Source: Caulobacteraceae bacterium
GTDB lineage: Bacteria > Pseudomonadota > Alphaproteobacteria > Caulobacterales > Caulobacteraceae
Direction of reading: 5' to 3'
DNA length: 33,386 bases
NCBI GenBank assembly: GCA_947501315.1
Contig: CANMXH010000002.1
Coordinates: forward strand, 1 to 33,386
Part shown: piece after piece, positions 1 to 7,602 of the stretch
Layout: each line of letters opens with the position of its first letter
Numbering within the stretch: the first letter of the stretch is position 1
Made by a program: the position numbers and the translations under genes
Notes under the pieces: generated by a model
The model's input: only the letters and a program-made list of their open reading frames with translations
Told to the model about the DNA's origin: nothing
Database searches by the model: none

Positions 1-52
1 CGCTTCGCTTCGTCGGGGATGACAAGCTCACCTTTTGCGACGACGCCGGGCA

Positions 53-583
53 TCAGCCCCCCGTCGCATTGTGCAGCCCGCGGTCGCGCGGATTCCGTCC
101 GAAGGCCTGTTCGCACACGGCGCGGCCGAACTCTTCGGAGACCATCATCTGGCGGTCGCCCAGCAGGGCGCCGAGCCGGCCCTGGGCGCTGGTCGCGACC
201 GAGACGGGGAAGCGGCCCACGACCCGGTTGTCGTCGGCGGGGTCGACGAACTCCACAGTCCCCGACAGCGTATGGCTGCCCTCGCCGGACAGCAGGGTTT
301 CCAGACGGCCGGCGCGCTCCATTTCGTCGATATGGACGCGGACGTTGATCGGCACCGTGCCCCACATGCAGCGGCGCAGCTCCTCATGGACCTCGGCCGA
401 AAAGGTCAGGGCGAAGTCTTCCTCCGCATCCAGCCAGCCGGTCGACAGGGTGACCGAGCCGGCCTGGGCGGTTTCCTGCAGGCCGATCGGCAGGGCCATG
501 GGCGGGCCGCCCTCGATAACAGGCGCGCAGGCCGCAACGGACAGCAGGGCGGCGGCGACGACGGCGGTGACGGCGGATTTCAT
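53..583 (-). CDS. putative lipoprotein, unknown function
   Basis: ORF from ATG at 583 (MKSAVTAVVAAALLSVAACAPVIEGG): signal peptide plus lipobox-like SVAAC; the longer ORF start at 610 is TTG. Confidence 0.7.
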   Translation of the reverse strand: MKSAVTAVVAAALLSVAACAPVIEGGPPMALPIGLQETAQAGSVTLSTGWLDAEEDFALTFSAEVHEELRRCMWGTVPINVRVHIDEMERAGRLETLLSGEGSHTLSGTVEFVDPADDNRVVGRFPVSVATSAQGRLGALLGDRQMMVSEEFGRAVCEQAFGRNPRDRGLHNATGG

Positions 584-681
584 TTCGGGCTCCCCGGGTT
601 TTCGGGTCAAGCTTTAGCGTCGCGCGCGGTGAACGCCGGATGAACTGCCCTCGTCCGGCGATGAATTCGCCGGGACCTGTG

Positions 682-1560
682 TCAGGAACCGAACACCTCG
701 ACCCCGATCCCGCCGTCGGGGGTCAGCCAGGCCCGTTTCATGCCCTGGCTGTTGAAGGGGGCGGTGATATTGCCGTCGCGGTCCAGCGCGATCAGGCCGC
801 CGTCGCCGCCCATGTCGCCGATCTCCTCGATCACGGCCCGCCCCGCTTCGGCCAGGCTCTGGCCCGCCCCGACGCGCCAGCTGACCTGGGCGCAGGCGGC
901 GACGCGGATGAAATACTCACCCTGGCCGGTGCCCGAGACGGCGACCCGGCCGTCGGCCCAGCTGCCGGCACCGGGGATGGGCGTGTCGCCGACGCGGCCC
1001 GGCATCTTGCCGAACACGCCCGCGGTCGAGGTCGCCGCCGCCAGCCGGCCCTCGCGGTCCAGAACGCAACAGCCGACCGTGCCGTGGGCCAGGGTGCCCG
1101 GCGGGTGATTGTCCTCGCCCTGACCGGCCCGGGTGAACCAGGCCGCTTCGTCGGCAATGGGTTCGAGCCCCTGATCGAAAGCGAACAGGGATGCGCCCTC
1201 TCCCGTCAGCATGACGTGGGGGGTCCGATCCATCACGGCGCGGGCGGCCACGACGGGATTGCGGAAGCCCTGCAGGGCTGCGACGGCGCCGGCCTTGCGC
1301 GTCGACCCGTCCATCAGGCTGGCGTCGAGCTCATACGCCCCCGCCAGATTGGGCGAGGCCCCGCGCCCGGCGACATAGAGGCCGGAATCCTCCAGCAGGA
1401 CCGTGGCCTCGACCGCCACGTCCAGCGCCGACACACCGAAATCCAGCCGCGCCTTCATGGCCGCCACGACCTCGCCCATGTGAGCGATCTCGCGGGTGTA
1501 GTCGCGTTCGCGCCGGGCGCCGGCACCGCCGTGGAGGATGAGGGCGGGTCTGCCGGTCAT
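682..1560 (-). CDS. isoaspartyl peptidase / L-asparaginase-like Ntn hydrolase (T2 family)
   Basis: [15 protein letters not shown]-terminus and the nucleophile region [23 protein letters not shown] typical of the family; ATG at 1560 preferred over upstream TTG. Confidence 0.9.
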   Translation of the reverse strand: MTGRPALILHGGAGARRERDYTREIAHMGEVVAAMKARLDFGVSALDVAVEATVLLEDSGLYVAGRGASPNLAGAYELDASLMDGSTRKAGAVAALQGFRNPVVAARAVMDRTPHVMLTGEGASLFAFDQGLEPIADEAAWFTRAGQGEDNHPPGTLAHGTVGCCVLDREGRLAAATSTAGVFGKMPGRVGDTPIPGAGSWADGRVAVSGTGQGEYFIRVAACAQVSWRVGAGQSLAEAGRAVIEEIGDMGGDGGLIALDRDGNITAPFNSQGMKRAWLTPDGGIGVEVFGS

Positions 1561-1628
1561 CAGGGCCTCTTTCAACTCGGGTCGAGGGTCGCTAGCGTCG
1601 CTGGACGACGGCAGCGCTTTCGCCCGTC

Positions 1629-2432
1629 ATGCGCGCCAAGGGACGATCCGTGCAAGCTTCAGGGCCTTTTGCGGCTGCAAATTCCGCCGGGATCGGGATT
1701 GATCCGACGCTGAACCCGTCATCGATGGCCGCGTCGTTCAAACGGTTCGGTCGCATCCACATCCCGGGCTTCCTCCAGCCGGCTTCGGCCGAAAGGCTGC
1801 ACCGGAGCCTTGCGGCAGAACGGCTCTGGATGTGCTCCACCCTGGGCGGGGGCCAGACGATCGACATTCCGGTGGAACAGCTGGAGGCCTTTGCGCCGGA
1901 TCAGGCGACCCGGTTCCTGACCCTCGCCCATGCCGAGGCGCGGGACGGTTTCCACTACATGTTCGACAGCCTGCGAATCAGCGATCTGTTCGAGAAGGGG
2001 GAGCCGCTGGATGCGACCTATGCCGCCGCCTATGCCTTTCTCAACAGTGCAGTATTCCTCGATTTTGTGCGTGCGTTGACGGGCGATAGCCGGCCTAACC
2101 ACGTCGACGCCCAGGCCACCCGATATGAGCGCGGCCACTATCTCACCCAGCATGATGACAAGAAGCCGTCGTCGGGCCGGCTGTATGCCTATGTGCTGAA
2201 CCTGACGCCCCATTGGCGGACGGACTGGGGCGGGCTGCTCAATTTCATCGACGCCGACGGCCATGTGGCCGAGGCCTACAGCCCGGCCTGGAACGCCCTG
2301 AACCTGTTCCGTGTGCCCCAGCCCCACGCCGTGTCCTGCGTGGCTCCCTTCGCCGGCGCGCCGCGCCTGTCCATCACCGGCTGGGTGCGCCAGATTGAGC
2401 CCGGCCTCCCCCCCTCACGAAAGACGTCCTGA
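1629..2432 (+). CDS. 2OG-Fe(II) oxygenase (prolyl-hydroxylase-like)
   Basis: HDD (HxD) ... RLYAYVLNLTPHWRTDWGGLLNF ... PQPHAVSCV ... RLSITGWVRQ, i.e. double-stranded beta-helix Fe and 2OG ligands; exact start uncertain. Confidence 0.8.
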   Translation: MRAKGRSVQASGPFAAANSAGIGIDPTLNPSSMAASFKRFGRIHIPGFLQPASAERLHRSLAAERLWMCSTLGGGQTIDIPVEQLEAFAPDQATRFLTLAHAEARDGFHYMFDSLRISDLFEKGEPLDATYAAAYAFLNSAVFLDFVRALTGDSRPNHVDAQATRYERGHYLTQHDDKKPSSGRLYAYVLNLTPHWRTDWGGLLNFIDADGHVAEAYSPAWNALNLFRVPQPHAVSCVAPFAGAPRLSITGWVRQIEPGLPPSRKTS

Positions 2433-3433
2433 TGCGCGCAGTCCTGTCCAAGGTCCCCGGCGGCCCCGAAACCCTCGTCGTCGAGGATGTGCTGGATCCC
2501 CGGCCGATGAAGGGCGAGGTGGTGATCGATGTCCGGGCCATCGGGGTCAATTTCCCCGACACCCTGATCATCGAGGACAAATACCAGTTCAAGCCGACCC
2601 GGCCCTTCTCGCCCGGTGGCGAGGTCGCGGGTGTGGTCGAGGCGATCGGCGAGGGTGTGACCCATGTCCGCAAGGGCGACCGGGTCATCGCCGTGCCCGG
2701 CTGGGGCGGCATGGTCGAGCGCCTGGCCGTGCCCGCCGCTTCGGTGATGAAAATTCCCGATGCGATGGATTTCAACACGGCCGCCGCGCTGGTGATGACC
2801 TACGGCACCTCCTGGTACGCCCTTAAGGACCGGGCGCAGCTGAAGCCGGGTGAGAGCCTGCTGGTGCTGGGTGCTGCGGGCGGCGTCGGCATTGCCGCGG
2901 TCGAGCTCGGCAAGGCCATGGGGGCCCATGTGATCGCCGCCGCCTCGACCCATGAAAAGGTCCAGTTCGCCCTGGAGGCGGGGGCCGACAACGGCCTGAT
3001 CTATCCCTCGGGCAAGATGGACAAGGCCGCGCAGAAGGAACTGTCGGGCGAGCTGAAACTGGCCTCGGGCCGCGACGGGCCGGATGTGGTCTATGATGCG
3101 GTCGGCGGCGACTATTGCGAGCCGGCCCTGCGCGCCATGGACTGGAACGGCCGCTATCTGGTGGTTGGATTCCCGGCGGGTATTCCGTCCCTGCCGCTGA
3201 ACCTGACCCTGCTGAAGTCGGTGTCGGTGATCGGGGTTTTCTGGGGCGCCGCCGTCATGCGCGACCCGGCCGCCCACGCCGCCAACATGGCGGACCTTCT
3301 GCGCTTTTGGGAGGAAGGCAAGATCCGCCCCCGCGTCAGCCGCACCTTCCCGCTGGAACGCGCCCATGAGGCCATCAAGGCCCTGGGCGACCGGTCGGTA
3401 ATGGGCAAGGTCGTGGTCACGGTCGATTCATGA
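2432..3433 (+). CDS. NADPH:quinone oxidoreductase-family zinc-less MDR protein
   Basis: MRAVLSKVPGGPETLVVED N-terminus, LLVLGAAGGVGIAAVELGKAMGA Rossmann motif. Confidence 0.9.
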   Translation: MRAVLSKVPGGPETLVVEDVLDPRPMKGEVVIDVRAIGVNFPDTLIIEDKYQFKPTRPFSPGGEVAGVVEAIGEGVTHVRKGDRVIAVPGWGGMVERLAVPAASVMKIPDAMDFNTAAALVMTYGTSWYALKDRAQLKPGESLLVLGAAGGVGIAAVELGKAMGAHVIAAASTHEKVQFALEAGADNGLIYPSGKMDKAAQKELSGELKLASGRDGPDVVYDAVGGDYCEPALRAMDWNGRYLVVGFPAGIPSLPLNLTLLKSVSVIGVFWGAAVMRDPAAHAANMADLLRFWEEGKIRPRVSRTFPLERAHEAIKALGDRSVMGKVVVTVDS

Positions 3434-4167
3434 CCCTGCGCCTGTCGCCCGCGCTGGACGTCGCTGCGCTGCGCCAGTCGTTCGGAACCCGGCGGCGGCT
3501 GCATGTTCCCGGCGTGCTCGCGCCCGACAGCGCTGACAGCATCGCCGCCGCCCTCGAGGCCTTTGACGGCTGGAAGGTCAGTGTCTCGGCCGGGGGCGAG
3601 TTCTTCGAACTGCCGCTGAAGGGGCGGGTCGCCGCCGAGCCCGCCAAACAGGGCTGGATCGACGCGGCCCGCGTCGACGGGGCCGAGCCGCGCATGCAGT
3701 ACATCTTCGACACTCGCCGGCTGGATCCGGAGCCGGAGGAAGCACAGCAAGACGCGGTCAGCGCTGTGCCGGATTTTCTCAACGGGCCGGACTTCCTCGC
3801 CTTCGTGCGGGGTGTGACCGGTGACGACCGGATCGATTTCGTCGACGCCCAGGCCACCCGCTACCGACCCGGCCAGGTCCTGACCAGCCATGACGATGCC
3901 GCCGAGGGCAAGAACCGGCTCTATGCCTATGTGCTGAACCTGACCCGTGACTGGCGCTCAGACTGGGGCGGGGTTCTGGCCTTCGAGGGGGCGGACGGCC
4001 ACATCGAGGCGGGGTTCGTTCCGGCCTTCAATGCGCTCAATCTGTTCGCTGTGCCCATGCGCCATGCCGTGACCCAGGTCGCCAGTTTTGCGTCCCGGGA
4101 CCGGTTGTCGATCACAGGCTGGCTGCGCTCGCACGAGCCGGTTCAGACCGTTCTTCGCTTGAGTTGA
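3430..4167 (+). CDS. 2OG-Fe(II) oxygenase (prolyl-hydroxylase-like), paralogue of 1629..2432
   Basis: SHDDAAEGKNRLYAYVLNLTRDWRSDWGG ... MRHAVTQV ... RLSITGWLRS; shares VDAQATRY, RLYAYVLNLT and DWGG motifs with the upstream paralogue. Confidence 0.85.
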   Translation: MTLRLSPALDVAALRQSFGTRRRLHVPGVLAPDSADSIAAALEAFDGWKVSVSAGGEFFELPLKGRVAAEPAKQGWIDAARVDGAEPRMQYIFDTRRLDPEPEEAQQDAVSAVPDFLNGPDFLAFVRGVTGDDRIDFVDAQATRYRPGQVLTSHDDAAEGKNRLYAYVLNLTRDWRSDWGGVLAFEGADGHIEAGFVPAFNALNLFAVPMRHAVTQVASFASRDRLSITGWLRSHEPVQTVLRLS

Positions 4168-4199
4168 CGCACCGTCCGGGGCCTTGCCCGGCGATGGCG

Positions 4200-4398
4200 G
4201 GTTCATCACTAAGGACACAAAGAAGGCCACAAAGGACACAACGGGTCCTGTGCGGTCCTCCGGACCAGCCCTGCCGGTGCGCGGAATCAATGCGGCGTAA
4301 GCCGCGATCTCAAGTCAGCCCTTGCAGGCATCGACCTCGACACGGACCGGCCCTCTTCGTGTCCTTTGTGGCCTTCTTTGTGTCCTTTGTGATGAACC
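4200..4398. repeat. long inverted-repeat element bounded by GGTTCATCAC
   Basis: Arms 4200-4239 and 4359-4398 are 40 nt with one mismatch: GGTTCATCAC[T/A]AAGGACACAAAGAAGGCCACAAAGGACAC. Confidence 0.9.
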
Positions 4399-4459
4399 TT
4401 CCGGCTGCCGCGCCTCACCTGAAGGATCGGCAGCAGATTCACCTCAGCCGACGATCATT

Positions 4460-4900
4460 CTAGACGTCCCGCAGCCGTTCCAGCGCTGCATCGGCCAGGT
4501 CCTTGTGCCGGCGTTTGATATTGGCCCCCAGGGTGGCGATCAGGGCCGTGATCACCGCCGCATCGTCGGTGAAACCGATGCCGGCGAAAATGTCCGGAAT
4601 GGCGTCGACGGGCAGGACGAAATAGGCCAGCGCCCCGAGCATGACCCCCTTGGCCGCCGTCGGAGTCTCCGGGTCGCGGGCGGCATACCAGACGCTGACT
4701 ATCTGCCGGGCGAAGGGGATGCGGGCCGCGGTGCGCCGGATCTTGGGCCAGAACCCTCTCTGGACCCGGACCTCATTGACCTGCTGGATGGACGGCACGA
4801 GCGCCCGGGACGGGTCGAGGGCCTCGTCGGGGGTGATCGGTTTGGAATTCGTGGTCATGGCGGCTAAAGCCCCGCAACTGATCTCTGGTTCAACATCCAT
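4460..4900 (-). CDS. YkvA family (DUF1232) protein
   Basis: PETPTAAKGVMLGALAYFVLPVDAIPDIFAGIGFTDDAAVITALIATLGANIKRRHKDLA, typical DUF1232 core. Confidence 0.85.
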   Translation of the reverse strand: MDVEPEISCGALAAMTTNSKPITPDEALDPSRALVPSIQQVNEVRVQRGFWPKIRRTAARIPFARQIVSVWYAARDPETPTAAKGVMLGALAYFVLPVDAIPDIFAGIGFTDDAAVITALIATLGANIKRRHKDLADAALERLRDV

Positions 4901-4915
4901 ATAGGGGCTTCGGCC

Positions 4916-5698
4916 ATGAAACTCGACGGGTCGATTGCGGCAGTGGTGACAGGCGGAGCCTCAGGCCTCGGCGAGGGCACGGCGCGGGCCATCGCGGCCA
5001 CGGGGGCGAAGGTCGCCCTGTTCGACATGAACGCCGAACGCGGCGAGGCGATTGCGGCCGAGATCGGCGGCGTCTTCTGCCACGTCGACGTCACCGACGA
5101 TGCCAGCGTCGCAGCCGGCTTCGAGCAGGCCCGCGCCGCCCACGGCCAGGAGCGTCTGACGGTCAACTGCGCCGGCATCGCCACCGGCCAGAAGACGGTC
5201 AGCCGCAAGAAGGACACCGGCGAGATCCGGGCCCATGACATGGCCGGTTTTGAGCGCACCGTGCGGGTCAATCTGTTCGGTACCTTCCGCGTGCTCAGCC
5301 AGTCGGCGGCCGGCATGGTGACGCTGGAGCCCATGGCCGACGGCGAGCGCGGCCTGATCGTCAACACCGCCTCGGTGGCGGCCCAGGACGGCCAGATCGG
5401 CCAGGCGGCCTATTCGGCCTCCAAGGGAGGGGTTTATGCCATGACCTTGCCGGTGGCCCGCGACCTCGCCCAGGAAGGCATCCGTTGCAACACCATCCTG
5501 CCCGGCATCATGTGGACGCCGATGATGGCCGGCATGGACCAGAAGATCCAGGACGCCCTCGCCGCCGCGATTCCGTTCCCGAGCCGGCTCGGCACGCCTG
5601 CCGACTATGCCTCGCTTGTGCTGGAGCTGGCCCGCAACGTCTACATCAACGGCGAGTGCATCCGGTTGGACGGCGCGATCCGCATGGCGCCGCGCTGA
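4916..5698 (+). CDS. SDR-family dehydrogenase (3-hydroxyacyl-CoA dehydrogenase type II-like)
   Basis: TGGASGLGEGTARAIAATGAKVALFD; NCAGIA; YSASKGG catalytic motif. Confidence 0.9.
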   Translation: MKLDGSIAAVVTGGASGLGEGTARAIAATGAKVALFDMNAERGEAIAAEIGGVFCHVDVTDDASVAAGFEQARAAHGQERLTVNCAGIATGQKTVSRKKDTGEIRAHDMAGFERTVRVNLFGTFRVLSQSAAGMVTLEPMADGERGLIVNTASVAAQDGQIGQAAYSASKGGVYAMTLPVARDLAQEGIRCNTILPGIMWTPMMAGMDQKIQDALAAAIPFPSRLGTPADYASLVLELARNVYINGECIRLDGAIRMAPR

Positions 5699-5709
5699 CG
5701 CGCAGGCAG

Positions 5710-5750
5710 GGCGCTACGCCCGGCTCGCGGAGCCTCGCTGCTTGAGCGCG
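5710..5750. repeat. ~42-nt hairpin repeat, variant copy D
   Basis: GGCGCTACGCCCGGCTCGCGGAGCCTCGCTGCTTGAGCGCG; same termini as copies at 5937, 18491 and 33286. Confidence 0.75.
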
Positions 5751-5815
5751 GAATTCTGGCTTGGGGGCTTGCGAGGGGGCGGGCCGCTCGCTATACGCCC
5801 GCCTCCGACTGAAGT

Positions 5816-5890
5816 GCGGGCGTAGCTCAGTGGTAGAGCACAACCTTGCCAAGGTTGGGGTCGAGAGTTCGAATCTCTTCGCCCGCTCCA
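5816..5890 (+). tRNA. tRNA-Gly(GCC)
   Basis: GCGGGCG...CGCCCGC acceptor pairing, anticodon arm CAACC-TTGCCAA-GGTTG, T-arm GAGAG-TTCGAAT-CTCTT, encoded CCA. Confidence 0.97.
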
Positions 5891-5901
5891 GTTGGAACCT
5901 G

Positions 5902-5928
5902 AAAAGCCCGGCTTCGGCCGGGCTTTTT
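5902..5928 (+). terminator. rho-independent terminator after tRNA-Gly
   Basis: AAAAGCCCGGC-TTCG-GCCGGGCTTTTT hairpin with T tract. Confidence 0.9.
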
Positions 5929-5936
5929 GCATTTTG

Positions 5937-5978
5937 GGCGCTAACGCCGACGACGCGGTCGCCCGCTGCTTGAGCGCG
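5937..5978. repeat. ~42-nt hairpin repeat, copy A
   Basis: GGCGCTAACGCCGACGACGCGGTCGCCCGCTGCTTGAGCGCG. Confidence 0.8.
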
Positions 5979-6005
5979 ATGACCTCATGGGCGTCCAGTG
6001 GGAAG

Positions 6006-6226
6006 GGTTCATCACAGCGGGCACAACGGGCCACAGCGGACACGAGGGGATGGAGACGGTGGCACCATCGCCAATCGCTTCCTTCAGGCTCGATGTTTCG
6101 TCAAGGCGAGGATCGGCGGCAAAGCCGCCCCTGTCTCGTTTCGATGCCGGGAAGGATCGACACCCGCGCCAACCGCCCGGTCCCGTCGTGTCCGTTGTGA
6201 CCGCGTTGTGCTCGCCGTGATGAACC
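6006..6226. repeat. inverted-repeat element bounded by GGTTCATCAC, second copy
   Basis: Left arm GGTTCATCACAGCGGGCACAACGGGCCACAGCGGACACG (from 6006) and imperfect reverse complement at 6187-6226. Confidence 0.85.
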
Positions 6227-6259
6227 TCTCGACCCGCGCCAACTGAGCCGACGAACGTT

Positions 6260-7351
6260 CTAGAGACCCAGGGCGGTGCGGATGTCGCGCCAGTCGATGT
6301 ATTTGAAATTCTGGGTGCCGACGTCGTTGATGTCGTCCTGCACCACGACCAGTCCTTCCGGGAAGGCGTCGCCCACGGGGCCGCCCAGGGCGGCCAGGCC
6401 GTCGGTACCGGTGACACGGTCGACCGCGCCGTCCCGGACCACGAAACGCCCCGCATAGACGGGCGCGGCACCGTCGATACGCCAGACGGGGAAGGTCGAG
6501 TCGCCCTGGCTGGAACCGATCAGATAGCGGGCCGCGCCGTCCTCGATGACCGTCAGTCCCTCGGCGTCCGCGACCAGCACGCCCGGCGCGATCGGCTGGA
6601 TCAGGGTGCGCGCCGCGCCGGTCGACGGGTCGAGGCCATAACGCCACAGGCCGACGTTCTCCTCGGTGATATAGAGGGTATTGGTCGCTTCATCGGCGGC
6701 GCAGCCTTCCGAAATCGTGCCGACGTCGAAGCGGCGCACCTCGCGGGCAACAGGCGTGCCTGCGACGTCTGCGGTCAGGACGAACTGCCGCACCTCGCCC
6801 TCGTGACCGACCAGCACAGCATGGATCTCGGTGCCGCGCCGGGCGAAGCAGAAGCCGTAGGGTTCGACGACGTCGGTCGTGATGGCACCCCAGGGACGCA
6901 CGCCGCTGTCCGCAGCTGGATCGAACAGATACAGGGCCACGCCCGTCTTGCCCGGGGTCCTATCACTGGCCCCCAGCACCACCTGCGGCCGGCCGCCCAC
7001 GGTCAGGCCTTCGGTCAGATCGACATTGTTCAGCAGGCCTTCCGGCAGGAACTGGAGGACAGCGCCATCGAGGCCGTAGATGTAAAGGCCGGCCTTCTTG
7101 TCAGTGCCCGCAACGAAGCCGCGCGTCGCGACCCCGCCGATCATGATCGGGGCGGAGCCGGCCCAGATGGCAGGATCATCGGCGGCGTCCTGTCCGGCCG
7201 TCCCGACCGACGGTGTTTCGAGCCGGGCCGTGACATCGGTGCCTGCGCCGATGAACCCTTCGCCCTCGCCCTGGTAGTCGACCTCCCGGGTCGCACAGGC
7301 GGTCAGGAGAGCGGCCGACGCCACAAGCGTGGTCAGGGTGCGGACGAACAT
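6260..7351 (-). CDS. beta-propeller phytase (3-phytase), exported or lipoprotein
   Basis: ATG at 7351, LLTAC lipobox-like, DDPAIW, GTDKKAGLYIYGLDG, YITEENVGLWRYG, DAEGLTV repeats typical of beta-propeller phytases. Confidence 0.9.
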   Translation of the reverse strand: MFVRTLTTLVASAALLTACATREVDYQGEGEGFIGAGTDVTARLETPSVGTAGQDAADDPAIWAGSAPIMIGGVATRGFVAGTDKKAGLYIYGLDGAVLQFLPEGLLNNVDLTEGLTVGGRPQVVLGASDRTPGKTGVALYLFDPAADSGVRPWGAITTDVVEPYGFCFARRGTEIHAVLVGHEGEVRQFVLTADVAGTPVAREVRRFDVGTISEGCAADEATNTLYITEENVGLWRYGLDPSTGAARTLIQPIAPGVLVADAEGLTVIEDGAARYLIGSSQGDSTFPVWRIDGAAPVYAGRFVVRDGAVDRVTGTDGLAALGGPVGDAFPEGLVVVQDDINDVGTQNFKYIDWRDIRTALGL

Positions 7352-7602
7352 GGGGTGCGCCTGTGAGCGATTGTGCAAGTCGCGCCAGAACACGGGGCTT
7401 CGGGAGCGTCAACGCAAGCGTCGATGACGTGACCGCGACAAAATGGTGAATGACCTTCAGGCTTCGGATTAATCGTCACTTTCGCGTTCAAAAAACGCCA
7501 AGCCTGCTTCGTCAAACCGTCGCGACCGCGTCGCCCCTTCACCCTAGCTGGACCGCCAGAACCGGCGACCGTGGGGGCGTCCGGGCCATCGGGATGCTCG
7601 TT

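Noticed and set aside
5710-5750. Rho-independent terminator of the SDR gene
   Set aside because: The hairpin is not followed by a T tract and matches the dispersed ~42-nt family, so it is treated as a repeat.
4200-6226. Composite transposon bounded by the two GGTTCATCAC elements
   Set aside because: No transposase or integrase between them; the content (YkvA-like, SDR, tRNA-Gly) looks like ordinary chromosomal genes, and each element is a complete inverted repeat on its own.
7352-7602. PhoB box between phytase and TonB receptor
   Set aside because: Several GTCA-containing stretches exist (e.g. near 7408-7430 and 7473), but none forms a convincing direct repeat with the expected spacing by eye.
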